A stretch of DNA of 64,000 nucleotides. Origin: Parus major. Taxonomy: Eukaryota; Chordata; Aves; Passeriformes; Paridae. The position numbers and the translations under genes are program-made. Shown one piece after another: positions 22,445-47,600 of this stretch. Location of the stretch: positions 2,815,961 to 2,879,960 of the forward strand of contig NC_031797.1 of NCBI RefSeq assembly GCF_001522545.3, in the 5' to 3' direction. The notes under the pieces are model-generated. The model searched no databases. It saw nothing but the letters and a program-made list of their open reading frames with translations, and had not been told where the DNA came from. Every line of letters begins with the position of its first letter. The first letter of the stretch is position 1.

Positions 22445-24684
22445 GCTCACTTTCAAATTAGGTTTTTAATTAAATAAATAACGGTGAGGGGTCTTCAAGG
22501 CAGTGTCACTTCACAGTGTAGGGCTGGGGGGCGAGGGAGAAAAGAGTCCAGCATTGGGAGCGGCTCAAAGTGAATGTGCTTTGTAAGAAGGAGAAAAGAA
22601 AACCCCAACAAAAAAAAAACAGAACCAAACCTCCTCCCCCAGTAGTGACTCCCCCTCCCTGTTCCAGCCTTTTTCACCCCTCTCCTCAAAGTTTCGTGGA
22701 AAAAGCGCTGCACTCATGTTGAAAGACCCCATGCAAATCTGTAAACAACACTGAAGGACATGAAGAGATTTCTGCCTCAGCCAGCTCCCCTCTCCTTTCA
22801 CTAGGGCTTGAAATAAACCAAAAGAAAAAATGGTTTCAGGAAAAATAAGAATGTTCTCAGCTGATGGAGGAGATGCCAAGGCCTGGCCCTCCCTGGGAGG
22901 GCTGCCTGTGCTCTCACCCTGCCTCTTCTTCTCCCTCCAGCCAAGGAGAGTCCTCTCACCTCCAGAAAAGGGGAATCACAGCCTGGACAGTTCCACTATG
23001 GATCAGGCACTCACGTTCGCTTTCTGTTCCCAGCAGCTGGGAGCAGCTGGAGGGGAGGCCCCTGCCCACCACATCTGGCTGACAAAGCCATGCCAGGTGA
23101 AGGCAGCTGCATCTGCCTGGGGCTCAGCACCTTCCAGCACAGAGCTGGAGACTGAAGCAAATCCCTGCTAAAGCACACAAACCAGATCTGGGGCTTAGGA
23201 GATGAGATCAGGTCTAATCCTGACACCCCATGGAGCTGTTTGATGCTGTCTCCGTGCTCCTGCTGCAGGGCTGAGCACAACTTCCCAGGGCCAGGTAAAA
23301 GGAGGATGCAGGCTCGTGGGTTTAGGTACCTGCCCAAATTCACTGGCAGCAGAGCCAAGTGCACAATCACAGCCCCAAGGCCTCTACCAAAGCAAGCAAA
23401 AACCCTCAACCCAAGCCCCTTCTCAATGTAAGAACACAGCTGGAAAAAAGGACTATTTGCACCAGAGCCTTGCCCAGCAGGTGAGTGGAGAGCATTTCCT
23501 GCATGGAAAAAGGGGAATGAGAACACATTGAGCCAGTGGCCAATCCCAGTCCTGGAACACACCTGGGAAGTGAAGCAGCTTTGGATTCCAGCACACCCAA
23601 GGACAAGCTCCCATGGCTCTGCACAGCACCTCGCACTGCCCTATGTGGCAGAAAAGCCACACTTCCCTCTCAGAACAGCCTGTTTTGTGACACAGGGAGG
23701 GGCAGGGATGCCCAGGGATGCTGTGCTCCCCTGCCTGGGACTGTGCTAGCATTCATATCCCAGGCTTCACACCCTGGGAGCTAAGCAACCTCCTCCCTCT
23801 GCTGACAAATTGTTGGAACAAACCGGGAAGTTGCAGGTGTTTTCACCCGCATTTTACCCTCTCGCATTGTGGCTCGGTGAAGATCAGGTCATCCCCTGCC
23901 AGCAGCAGCACCACAGCTCTGGGCCAGCAGCACTCTGAGTCTAGGAACTCCTGTAACTCCCCACAGAAGTTCTCCCTGGCCCAGCATGGCAGGGGAAGGT
24001 GAGAAGGACTCGAGTACACACGATGCTGGATTCCTTTTCAAGACCTGACACTTCTGCCCAAGGGCTGGGCCAGGCCACGTCCCACCTGCAGCTGGTGGAG
24101 GAAGGAACACGTGGCTGCTGGAGGGGGAAGCAGTTGGGTGCCTGCCTCTCATGACCCATGGCTGCTGGAAAAAGGACAGGGTGAGTGGCTCCTACACACT
24201 GCCTGTGGGAGAAGGGCCAAGACTCATCAGCCTCCCTTGGCATCACCGTGCCCATCTCTGCAGGAAACTCCCAAGATCTTGCACCCCCAGACTGCACCCT
24301 CACCATGATGGCAACACATCCCTCTTCTCAAAGCACCTCTGCCCTCAGACTGTCCCGCTGGGGCCAAGGGACATGTCCCCTGTCCCGAGGCAGGGACTCT
24401 CTGAGCGGACTGGCATCACCTGGGGTGACACATGGCCAACGTAGGAGGGGGGTGATGGACCTCCCCACTCAGGAAAGCCAGCCACCACTTTGCACGATTG
24501 TATCAGGATACACTGGAGCAGAAAGGTGTTTGGTTTCACTGTAGCCTTGGATCAAGGAGGATGGAAAGACGGATTCCGACCAACAGCTCCAAACTGCCCC
24601 TACAGGACAGTGGAAGTTCCAGAATTTCACTCAGTCAGGTCAAAGTCCTTGCTGGGTCTGTGACAAATTTGTGACTGGAGACTC
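22445..24684 (-). other. Probable MIER2 3' UTR with candidate poly(A) signal
   Basis: About 2.2 kb follow the MIER2 stop with no other gene. The only clear signal on this strand is ATTAAA at 22465-22470 in an AT-rich stretch, so the transcript probably ends near 22445. The extent is inferred from that signal. Confidence 0.45.
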
Positions 24685-37110
<12,426 letters not shown>

Positions 37111-37560
37111 GGCCGAGAGCGAGCGGCAGGGGGCGCGGGCCCCGGATGCGGCGGCGGCCGCTGATTGGCTGCGGCGCGCGGGGGCGGGGCCGGGGCCGGC
37201 TGAGGGGCTCCGGTTCGGGACCTGGAGTTGGGGCCCGGCCGGGGCCGGTCCGGAGTTCGGGCTCGGGTCTGGTTCTTGTCCCGCCCCGCCGGTACAGCTC
37301 GGAGGCGTATCTGGGGAGCAGCACGGAGGGAGGGGAGTGGAGGCTGCCGGTGCCCGCAGGAACGCACTCTGAGTACCGGCCGGGCCGTTTGGTCGCTGCC
37401 GGAGCCGCCCCGGGACTGCCGCTGTGAGGCCGCGCGGCTCCAGCCCCGCAGAGTCCCGCAAGGAAACGAATCCCCCGAGAGCAGCGGCCCGGGCAGGCGG
37501 TGGGAAGGCCCAGGAACGGTCCCCAGCTCCTCCAGGCCACAGGGACACACCGGGGACCAC

Positions 37561-40500
37561 AGGGGTCAGGGGAAAAACCGTGCTCACAGACGCAGCCTTC
37601 TTCATATATCACGAAGCTTGAACCTCCAGGAAACACTTTCAGGGATCCTCACTGAGCACTCCCTTGATAAAAAGTCACTGCACATCATTTAGAGTTCAGA
37701 AGAGGGAGATAATGATTGGAGCCCAGAGAGAAGGGTCAGTGCCTCACAAAGACTGGGGTGTAGACACTATCTCATCATTCCTTGCTGCGGCTGTGCTTCA
37801 AGAACCCCAGAGATGCGCTTGTGGAAACTTCCTGATGTTTTCTTCCAGCTCTGTTTAACTGGTGATGACCACATGCTTCCAGAGAACAATCCTCCAGCAC
37901 AACAAAGGAACCAGGGATTTCTGCAGCCCTGCCAAGCCTCACATCCCCACAGCCCCTCAGTGACCCCCTGATCCCTCCAGGACTCCTGGCTGAGCCAGCA
38001 AGGCAGCCCTTCCCTCGGGATGTGCAGGGACATTTACCACCAGACCTCACCATATGATAGATCCCGTGGGTCATCATCCAGCTCCAGTGCCTGTGCCCGG
38101 ATCTGCCCCTGGCTGTGCCCACGGAGGCCTCGTGCTCAGTCTCTGGGAGCAGCCTCTCCACCCTGGCAGTTGGCTCCATGCTGGATTTTGCTCACGCTTC
38201 TGAGCTCAGGAAGCAAAGTGTTATCAAGTGCTTCTGAAGTGGTGGTGGCCCTCGAGCTGAGAACCAGAGCACTTCACCAGCTCTTTGTTCCCTTTCTCGG
38301 AGCTGTCTGGCTCTTCTCAAAGGACTAACAGTTTGCAGATGCTGTTTGTTCAATAAAAAGAGTAACCTCGTCTCCAGCTTCAGAAAAAACGTCTGCAAGA
38401 ACTGCTGCTTTCTGCCTTGCTCCCAGCAGTGCATCTGGGTGTTCTGTCACCACAAAAAGCAGAGAGGCCGGGGGTTTGAGTCAAGGCCTGAGGTTTGGGA
38501 TTTTGGGTTAAGGTCTGGGGAGAGCTCCACTCGTTATTGAGGGGCTGTCCTGGAGCAGTGCCCCTACCATTTAGTGCTTGCACTGACAACTGCAGGCTGA
38601 GTCTCTTCCAGCGGCACTTCCCTGAGGGAGCAGTGAAACACCTTTCAGGAGACACCTCTATTGCCTGGGGCATTGATTTCTGTCCTCAGAATGACTGGGC
38701 AACGCATCCTGCAGCCCTGCCAGGCTCTGAAGGCAGCACATGGTGCTGAAGTCATCATCCTAAATCAGAGATTTTAGTGGCTGACATTCAGTATTCTGAG
38801 ATTTTTCAAAGACATTTTAAAAAGCCTGAAGAGCAGTGGAATCCTGGGTGGTTCAGGCTCTCTAGGTGTTTGCAAGTGATTCATCAGAACACTCTGACAG
38901 CAGCTTTTGTACAATTGCTGCTCTGTGGACAGGGACAACAAATCCCAGATGGGTGAAGTGGCTTTGGCTGAATCTGGGGTTGATCTGCCTGCAAAACCAG
39001 GGTGGCCCTACATCCTGCCCTCCTTTCTCTCCTCCACCTGTGCCCTGTCTGGTAAGCATTTCTGCTTCTTGAAAAAGCTTTGCAGCCCTGAGAAAAAGGG
39101 CAAATTCTTTTTCTATGATGAAGCTCAGCCATAGAGTGTTTAGCCACAATGGACTGTAGATTAAAAAAAAGTTTACATGGGTTAAAAATGCAATGTTGAT
39201 AGGGAAAAAAAAAAAAAAAGTATTGGTAAAGGAGTGATACTGCCTGGGAAAGGGGAGATTTGTGTGGGGCTGTGTCCTGCTGTGGGTGCAGGGTGGGCTC
39301 AATGCCGAGGAGATTCTGCAGAACAGAAGCTCAGACTATAAAAAACTCCATAAAAAACTCTGGGTTTCCGGTCGTTTGAGGCTGCTGACAGACAGAACAG
39401 CTCCAAGGTTTAACAAAGCAGCTGTGAATTAGGCTTTGGAGAAGCATCAGTTTTCACCAATGCTAGATGGAGCTCTGCTACTCGCAAACACCACACCTGT
39501 GTAGGCTTTCAGACCAGTGTTTCACACTTCTGAGCTGTGCCGGTGTCTCAGGATCCCCCGTGGCTGTCAGCTGCCCAACACAGCTTCCAGGGGCCTTTTC
39601 CAGGTTTTCTGAGGCAGAGGACAGGTGATAGGATGGCTGGGTCAAGGTGAGCATCATGGCTATATAGTTCCCTTCTCATCCTCCCAACTTGCCTCCCTCC
39701 CTTCCTCTTTCCACTTCAAGTCATCACAACCCACAAATGTAATTTATTTACAATCAAAATACTTATCATATCACGGTCTCTGCAGGGCTCACAAAAATGG
39801 GTGCAATATCTACAGATGTAAATCCAGTGCAGGCTTGGGCTTGCACAGGATGAGTCCTGCAGGTCAGATAACGCCCAGGCTGCCATCCCATGTGCTGAAA
39901 TCCCAGCTGGCACCTCAGGGTACAGGCAGGAAGATGTGGTTTGACAGCAATTCAAGTAGGAACGCCGAGAGTTTGCAGTTTCACAGCCTTTACGCCGGCA
40001 CAGCTGCCAAATAAACCACCCCTGGGATGGCCAATCCTTTCAGGATGTCAACATTCCAAAAAGGCCAGCTCCGAGAGGACAGGAACATCTTTTCCCTCAC
40101 ATGCTCTGCTGTGTGGTGACAGCCAGAGGGACAGCCCAGGGGACAGCAAAGCCACACAAGCCTCTGCTGCCATGGGACACAACGGCTGCTTGCTGGTCTA
40201 TGATGCAGAGTCCCCCTGACTTGCTGCTTCCCCACAGCTCCTTGGTTTCCATGGGGTTGGTCCTGCAGTCAGTGAAGCTCCCACATTTGAAATATACACT
40301 GAGGGCAAGTGTTTCTTGCTGGTGTCAGTAATTAATAGCAGATGCTTGATGAGGGATGTGTGGAGGCCAGCCATGCCCAGACTTGGGTCCCCGTGCCCCT
40401 CTGCCAGGGCAGGGTCTCCATGTCCCCGTGGCTCAGGGCATCCCAGGGACCCCTCATCCACCTGGCTGGGCAGCTTGACCCCCTCCAGCCTTGGCCAGGC

Positions 40501-41690
40501 ACACACAGGTGTGTTTGTTTACCTGTGCACGTGTCCTGCACACTCACCCCTGCAAACAACACCTGCCTCCATTCCCTCCGTGCTGCCTGGGGGCTGTGGG
40601 TGTGTAACCCCGCGGGAGGGAGCTAGATGAAGGAGTGCTGATGAGGAATTCATTAATTCTGGTGCCTGTCAGCCTCACAGGATGATGATAAAACGCTGCA
40701 TCCTTCTGGAGCAGCAGGAGGCGGCAGCAGGACCGGGAGGGAGCAGCCCGGCCATCCCACACCCCTCCTTGCAGCCAGACCTCCCATCCTCCCACCCTGT
40801 GTCCTGACATGGAGCTTGCATCCAGTCCCCCTCTTCCCCTGGATCACCTGGGAGGGGTGGGAGCATTGTGAGGTGGATAAAGGTGGGATTGTACCGGCAC
40901 CATGTCCACCACAGCTGCAACCCAGTGGCAGAAGAGTTTGGAAGGGTGTGTGGGCTTGGATGGCACCTGGAATGATGCCTTCCTCTTCAGCCCCTGGAAC
41001 AGGGATGGTGCCCTCCTTTCCAGCCCCTGGAATGGGGATGATGCCCTCCTTTCCAGCCCTGTGCACACAAAGATGTTTTGGCATGGCCAACCTGTGACCA
41101 CGTGCCTGCATGTGCCACTGTACGAGGTGGCACCTTCACAGGGCACCAGCCTGTGTTGCTCTGACTGCCTGGATGCTGACAGAGGCTCTGGTGGTGTCTG
41201 GCAGCATTCCAAATGAATTCAGTGCTGTCCTTCCCATCAAAAAGCCACAGGAGAAGGCATTTCTCGTCCCCATCTTTATTCAATGTGCCAAACGCGCCAC
41301 TCCTGGGCCTCACACTCACATGTTGTTCACAGCTGCAGCTTCAAAAGGACCAGGGGAGAAGGAAGGGGAGATTGTGTGGGAGGCACGGAGCGTGCTGGGG
41401 CTGCTTGTGGTTGCCATGTCCCATCAGGGAGGAGCTGAGACCCTCTGGCCACCACTCCAGCTCTGCTCCCCCAGGCTGCTGGGACTTGGCTGTCCCCAGC
41501 CATCCTGCAAGGCCATGTGAGATGCCTCAGACAAGGTCTGGGGCTGGTGGAGCAGAGGGCAGGAGGTGGATGGAGGCCAACGGGGTTCTGTCCTACTCAG
41601 AGCTGCCTCTGCCCCCTCCTATTCTTCCCCACTCCACTCTCAGCCCAGCCCCATCCACCTTACAGGGCTGAAACCCAATTACCATCCCAG
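37561..41690. other. Gene-free interval, left part (MIER2 to LTR-like block)
   Basis: No gene recognised on either strand. It holds an A-run at 39206-39220, the small tandem repeat at 40966-41059, and otherwise unremarkable sequence. Human THEG lies in the equivalent interval, but no LAxPK-type repeats of that protein were seen. Confidence 0.5.
40966..41059. repeat. Three-copy 27/33-bp tandem repeat
   Basis: Copies start at 40966 (27 bp, 6 deleted), 40993 and 41026 (33 bp each). The unit runs CCTGGAAYRGGGATGRTGCC, then CTCCTTTCCAGCC. It is short and diverged. Confidence 0.85.
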
Positions 41691-41889
41691 GGAGGATGTT
41701 GCGGCAGGTTTTTTAGTTTGTTAGCAGAGTTAGAAGCTTTTGCGTTAGTTTATCCCTTCGGCCGGCGGCCCGGAGCTTTTCCCCCGCCCCTTCCCCCGTG
41801 CCGGGGTTTGTGCTGCCGCGGCTGTGCCCGCCGGGGCTCCCCGATCCCCCTCCGGCCCCGCCGGGCTTCCCCCCTGCCCCCGCTGCCCG

Positions 41890-41964
41890 CTGTGTTTGCC
41901 GTCCCTACCGGCGGCTGTGTTTGCCGTCCCTACCGGCGGCTGTGTTTACCGTCCCCAGCGGGGT
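41890..41964. repeat. Three-copy 25-bp tandem repeat
   Basis: Copies start at 41890, 41915 and 41940. The unit is CTGTGTTTGCCGTCCCTACC followed by GGCGG; the third copy is diverged. It lies inside the CpG-rich block at 41698-42722. Confidence 0.9.
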
Positions 41965-42090
41965 TTTCTCCCCCCCGGCCCCTTGCCTCAGCCCTCGCCT
42001 GCGCCGGGCTCGGAGCAGGTGCTCCCCCCGGTGCCGCCGCTGTTTCCGCGGGGCCCTGGCGCTGTCCTGCTGCCCGGTCCCATCCCTCCC

Positions 42091-42216
42091 TCCGGTACCG
42101 TATCTTCCTCCGGCCCCGTAACTTCCTCCGGTCCCGTACCTTCCTCCGGCTCCGTACCTCTCTCCGGTCCCCTCCCTCCCTCCGGTCCCCTCCCTCCCTC
42201 CGGTCCCGCACCTCGC
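42091..42216. repeat. Seven-copy 18-bp tandem repeat
   Basis: TCCGG recurs at exactly 18-base steps: 42091, 42109, 42127, 42145, 42163, 42181 and 42199. Consensus TCCGGTCCCSTMCCTTCC. As 18 is a multiple of three, plus-strand frames read a six-residue Ser-Gly-Pro repeat. Context does not support coding. Confidence 0.92.
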
Positions 42217-44659
42217 GCCGCTCCGGCCCCGCTCCGGCCGCGGGGCCCCGAGTTTCGATTTCAGCCCGCGTTTTCCTCCGCGCTGTATCCGTTTCCGTTT
42301 TCCCTATGGGTTGTTGTACATTTCCGCTTTGCCTGTGTCCCCTCCAAAGCGATTCAGATATCCCTGTTTCGCCCCTCTTCCCCCTACAGTGCGGTTCCAC
42401 CCCGCGGCCCCCACTCCCTAATTCTTGGCATTTTATTTGAAGCTATCCATTCTGTTATTCTGGTATTTCTTATTAGTACCTAGTAGTAGTTGGTTTGTAG
42501 AAAGCTTGTATGCCCACCTGCTCTAAACATAAACAAGCTTCCTGACTGGTTTTCACGATTTCCAACCCCCCGAGGCGTTCACCCTTTAAAAGAAGCGGTC
42601 AGATCCTCGGTCCTTTGTCCTTTCTCCTGGATTTCCCTTTACAGAAATAAAGTTGTGAATTATAACCCAGAAGAAAAGTCCTCCCCTGCTCCTTCACCCG
42701 ATTCTGTGGACTCGTGCTCAAGGTGAGCCAGTGAGCTCAGATCCTGGTCAGGACCCAGACGGAAGTTCTGGCCAGGATCCCTCCTGTCCCCGAGCCGGAG
42801 TAAAGAAGAAAAAGCTATTTGAGCTAGCCGGGGATCTGTGGCCCGGCTCAGGAGGGGGTGGTGCAGTGGCAGAGATGTCCATTATCCTCCGGGATGGAGA
42901 TGGAGCGATTGGAGCTCGAATGGCCTCACCAGGACTCCGATGACAGCCTGGCTGCCCCAGCTGCACTGGGATGACGCCAGAGCGGTTCAGTCCCGGTTTG
43001 CAGCCCAAGACAGGGATCTCAATGCAGATTTGGAACCTTGTGCATGCACACGTGTGCCTTGTGTGTGCTTGTACGACTGAAAGCACTCCAACACCCACAG
43101 GAGCTGCCCCAGGGGTGGCCCAGCCATCTGACTGTAAAGCAGCCCAGAGCTGCTCCCTCCTCACCCTCGCTTGTCCCACTGGAAGAAGGATATTTAGCGG
43201 TGGAGCCTGCTGTGCTCTGAAGTTTAATTAACCCCATCTCCCCCCTGAGCAGGCTTCCCTTCCTCTGCTCAAATGCCACAAATGATCCTTTGCAGATGCT
43301 AATCTGCAGAAGGAAAAAAAAAAGATTCCACATTTAATTGCAGAACATAAAGATATTACAGGGTCATTAAAACACCATGAATATGGAAATGAAATCCACA
43401 GGCATCCATGCAGATAATAGCAGGGAAAAGGGAGTTGCAGGTGAAGCTGAAAGGTGGAAAGGTGGAAAGGTCAGCTCCATCTGGATACATCATTAACCCC
43501 CTGCTCCAGGGGGTTAACCCTCTCCAGGAACCCTCCAGTGGCCACGGGGGTGTCTCAGAACTCTTGTTTGTGCTGGCTTCACCCCTCGGGACCCTCAGCA
43601 GGGGGAGGGTGGTGCTGCCCCGGGCAGAGGCCAAGTGGCGAGGGTTGGCCCTTGCTGTGGGGGTTTTGGGGATCAGCCTCTGCCTGCAGCTGCAGGAGCC
43701 TCCAAAAATGGCTCAAATCCTTGCCAAACCTAGTCTGTGACTTGGACCATGGGACCTGGCAGCCCAGGGAGGGATGCTGAGATGGTTTTGCTCTTCAGGG
43801 ACTCCTTCCCAGCCCAGGCCAGCTGTGGAGCCAGGCTCAGCCCCCCCCGTGTGCCTCATTACTGGGTTGATCCCAACACCCTGGCTCCCCTTCGCCCCAG
43901 CTCCCTCCCTCCTGCTGCTCACGCTGCCAGCTTGACACTGACATGAGCTGCTAAGTGGAAAAAATTAATAGGGGCCTCACTAATTGGAGCTGAGCCACCA
44001 GGAAAGAGAGAGACACAGGCCAGGGTGGCTCTGACACCCAGCTGCAGATGGGTGACGGGTGCGGTGATGTGGCAGGGCCAGTGGGCAGGGTGGCCACAGC
44101 CAGCTGGCCTTGAGGACTGTTTGTCATGCCCAGGGTGCTGCCGTGCCTCTGTCCTTGCAGCCTTTGAGATGTCCCCAAGGAGCTCCAGCCCCTGGAATTC
44201 GGGTCCTGCCAGCTGCCACTGCCTGATGGGAGGGTGTGGGTGAGGAGGGCGTGGTGCTGCTGGGACACCTCCAGATCCTCGGGACCCTCCAGATCTTCAG
44301 CACAGCACTGCGGTGCTGTTGTGCCGAGCTGCCAGAACCCCCCTGCTCTCCCAGCAGCAGCTTTTGCCTCCAGGGAGAGCGTGAGGAGGAGAAAAGCAGA
44401 TTAGAGTTATCTGTGCATCTCCTCGCTGAGCTGAGAGCTAAATGTCAGATCACATCTGACACAGTTCCGAAGGGGAGGGAGAAGAGTCCCAGCACACCCC
44501 TCATCTCAGGGGGCACCTCTGGGGGCACAGGCAGCGGGGCTGGCAGCTGGATGCCAGCCTTTCCCCGGGAGCAGAGGGGGGAGATGGCTGCCTCGGGGTC
44601 CTGCTGCCTTGCCTGCTTGGCAGAATCCCAACCGCAGCCCCAGAAACTTTCCTCCTCCG

Positions 44660-44673
44660 GTTCCCATGGAAAC
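44660..44673. promoter_or_regulatory. Consensus RFX X-box
   Basis: GTTCCCATGGAAAC fits the X-box consensus GTHNYYATRRNAAC at every position. RFX factors bind such sites in promoters of ciliary and some immune genes. There is no gene start nearby, so function is uncertain. Confidence 0.5.
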
Positions 44674-47600
44674 GAGGAATTTTCTTCTCCCCAAAGTTGA
44701 GCTGCGTGCCTGCACTCTCTGCCCAAGTGGAGCCCCTTCACCAGAGCCCCACGGGACGATGGTTTGGTGGGAGCTGCTGGCCCGGCTGGCGCGGTGCCTC
44801 GGCCGTGTCTGCAGAGCCAGAGCCCGGCTGTGGAGCTGGGGCAGCACAGACTCCCTGCTCGGGCTGTTCCTGTGCCAGACCAGGGGAGAGGGGCCGAGGA
44901 GGAGGATCGTCACCTGCTCAGCATAGCCTGTCATCTCCATAGCTCAGCTAGAGAAAATGAGCACCCTGCTGGGAAAAGAGCCTGGCAGAATGACCAGGAG
45001 CCCTCGCTCCAGCTCCGGGCATCGTGCAGCATGAGCCCCTGGGACTGATGGCCAGGCAGCAGGAGCCAGCCCCGCCTTGAGCTCCGGCTGGGAAAGACAC
45101 TTGGGGAGTGATTTGAGACCGTGCATCGGCAATCAGAGGGTTTCAGCGCTCTGCTCACCTTCGCAGCCTGACGTCTGCTCTGATGGAAGGAAAAGCTTTC
45201 CCCATCCATCAGTCCTGCAGGCTGGCAGGAGCGGGCATCGCACACCAGCCCTGGGGCCACTGAAATCCTGAGGGCTGAGCTGCGGGAGCTTTTCCGTGGG
45301 ATAAATGTGGAGGAGTCAGATTTAGACAACAATGACTAAAACTGAGCTTCAGTAAAAATTAACTCCAAAGAGGGGAATGTTCCAGGCGCTGCCATTTGCT
45401 GTCAGTAAAAATAAACCTTCAGGTTAAACACAGCCTTTTCGTCCTGGGTGCTCACGTGCCAGATCAGGGAGCTTCCTCTCACTGAAATGGTTAAAAGCAT
45501 AAAATCACCGAGGACCAACTCTACCCTGCTCTGCTGAGCATCATCCCCGGGGCTGAGATGGGGTCCTCAGGCCCTTCAGTATTCAGGGGTGCATCAGGGC
45601 TGGGGTCACCTTGTTAACAGAGTGTTTGGGGTCCACTGAGCACCTGTTCCACATCCAGGAGCTGGAGGGAACTGGAAGCACCAGATGTTTTTTAAGGCTC
45701 ACTGGACACCTGGCAGGGCCCATCCCTGCACCAGCAGCACCTCCCAGCCACACAGCCCCCTCCCTCCCAGGGCCGGCTCCTTCCCTCCCCATGCCATTTT
45801 CACTGGGGTTTTAATTAGTTCTCCTCTGTATATTCAACAAGCAGGAGCCCGGAATGGAAATGTACAGGTGTCCCCTTGATCCAGTTTCCATGGTTGCCGC
45901 ATCGAGGTGGGGGCTACATCTTTTTTTTTATATATTAATAATTTTATTACAGTGGCTTCATTCCACTGGCGAAGAAGGGAAGGGGGGAGAATGTGGGGGA
46001 ATAAAAAATGCTGGATGAAAAGGCCATGTTCCTGTGGCTGGGCTTATTTGCTGTCATTCTTTTTCTCTTATTAGCAAGCACTGTTTTCTAAGATGCTCAA
46101 AGTCCAAGAGCTCACTAACGAGATCCCAGCTTTCGCTGGTGTGGGGGGAACAGCCCAGGCAGCCGTGCTGGAGCCAAATGTCTGTGGAGCCACCCCAGAG
46201 GCCAAGGGAGAGGAACAGGATGGTGCTGAGCAGGGTGGGCATCAGGAGCACCACTGAGCAATGCTGCCATGTCCTCATCCCTGTCCCCATGTCCCTGTTC
46301 CCATTCTCACTCCCCTGCCCCATCCTATGGGATTGTCCCTGGCATCCCTCACCAGCACAGCAAAGCTTTCCTGGCCTCAGCCCAGGAATGGACCCCGGCC
46401 ACCCCCGAGCAGCTCTTGGGGACGCTGGCTCTGTGCTGCACTGCCGGGCCCTGTGCAAAAGGAAAGCCCAGGGAGTCCAGGGCAGAGGTCCTACAGCCCT
46501 CCCAGGGAACTGGGCTCATGTTCAGGGACTCCCAGCACCACAATCTCTCCGCCCTGCCCCATCCTCACCCGGTGTGGTGGTGGTGAGGATGATGAGGGTG
46601 GTGACTGCTCCGGGGCTCTGGGTGCCAGCACCAGAAACTCTCATCCTTTCCTCTCACCAGATCAGTTTCAATCTCCTGTGGTGTGGCCAGTACAGTGTGT
46701 GAACGTGCCCATCTGTCACCATTGGATTATTTAGCCCCTACCCTGCCTGTGAAAGCAGGCAAAATCTTCTCTGTTTACCCGGAGCTCAGGATGGTTTTCA
46801 GCTTTTGTGCAACGGGCGTTAAAAATAACACAGGAACGGCATGGGCCCAGGAAAAATCCTCTCTCCTTGCACTGCACTGTGCGGCTTGGCTTGCCAAGTA
46901 GGAAGAAATCCCCTCTCCTCCTCCTGGCAACGTCCCGCACTGTGGCAGGCAAACACACACGCCGAGCCATGGACCTATTAGTCACCAGTAAATGTTCTTT
47001 TCTCTCCCGATTTGTTTCCCTTTAAGCTTGATGTTTTCCTCTCCTGCTGCCCGGGCCTCGTTAGGCTGTAATTAAAGCCAGGAATCAAAGCGGCATGGTG
47101 CAATTGAAACTCGGGGCGGGACGCGGGGTGCCCCGGGGAAGGCGGCAGCCAGCGCTGGGCTCTGCTCACGCACAGCCGCCTGTCCCCTGGCAGTGGTGAC
47201 AGTGAGAGGAGGCAGGACAGACGCAGCAAGCTGAGCCCAGCCGAGCTCTGCTGTAAGATCTTCTGTCATTTACAGCATCACCAGCTCTGGCACCTGGAGG
47301 ATGTGCCGAGATGCATCCACTCCTGAAACAAGATGAATTTTCCTGGCTGTGAGAGTCGTAAACACACGGAGCAGCTCAGAGCGGGGAAGAGACACTGCTC
47401 GTGGTGCTTCTACACTGAGATTATATCTCCATCCTGCCAGGGGAGGGCTGTGCCCATCCCTTCACAGGATCCTCCAGTCCCCACGGCCAGGGGGACGTGC
47501 TGACCACTGCTCACTGCACCCTTTCCCATGGTTTTCTTTGGAGACAGTCCTGAGGATGCAGCTCCCACACCCAGAACCTGGAGCCATCCTGCTGGCTGTG

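Larger units (their letters stand above)
41698..42722 (+). promoter_or_regulatory. CpG-rich LTR-like or promoter-like block with nested tandem repeats
   Basis: A 1-kb block that opens TGTTGCGGCAGG, continues through CpG-dense sequence with two tandem arrays, then an AT-richer part with a TATA-like TTTAAAAG at 42585-42592, AATAAA at 42646-42651, and a sequence ending near CTCAAG|GTGAGCC at 42722. The TATA-to-poly(A) spacing of about 60 bases and the TG start resemble a retroviral LTR (U3-R-U5). The last element instead resembles a first exon with a splice donor. I found no convincing target-site duplication, primer binding site or viral coding sequence, so it could equally be a CpG-island promoter for a noncoding RNA. 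Confidence 0.35.

Noticed and set aside
41698..42722. Complete endogenous retrovirus
   Set aside because: No gag, pol or env frame, no primer binding site and no second LTR; only an LTR-like organisation of one block.
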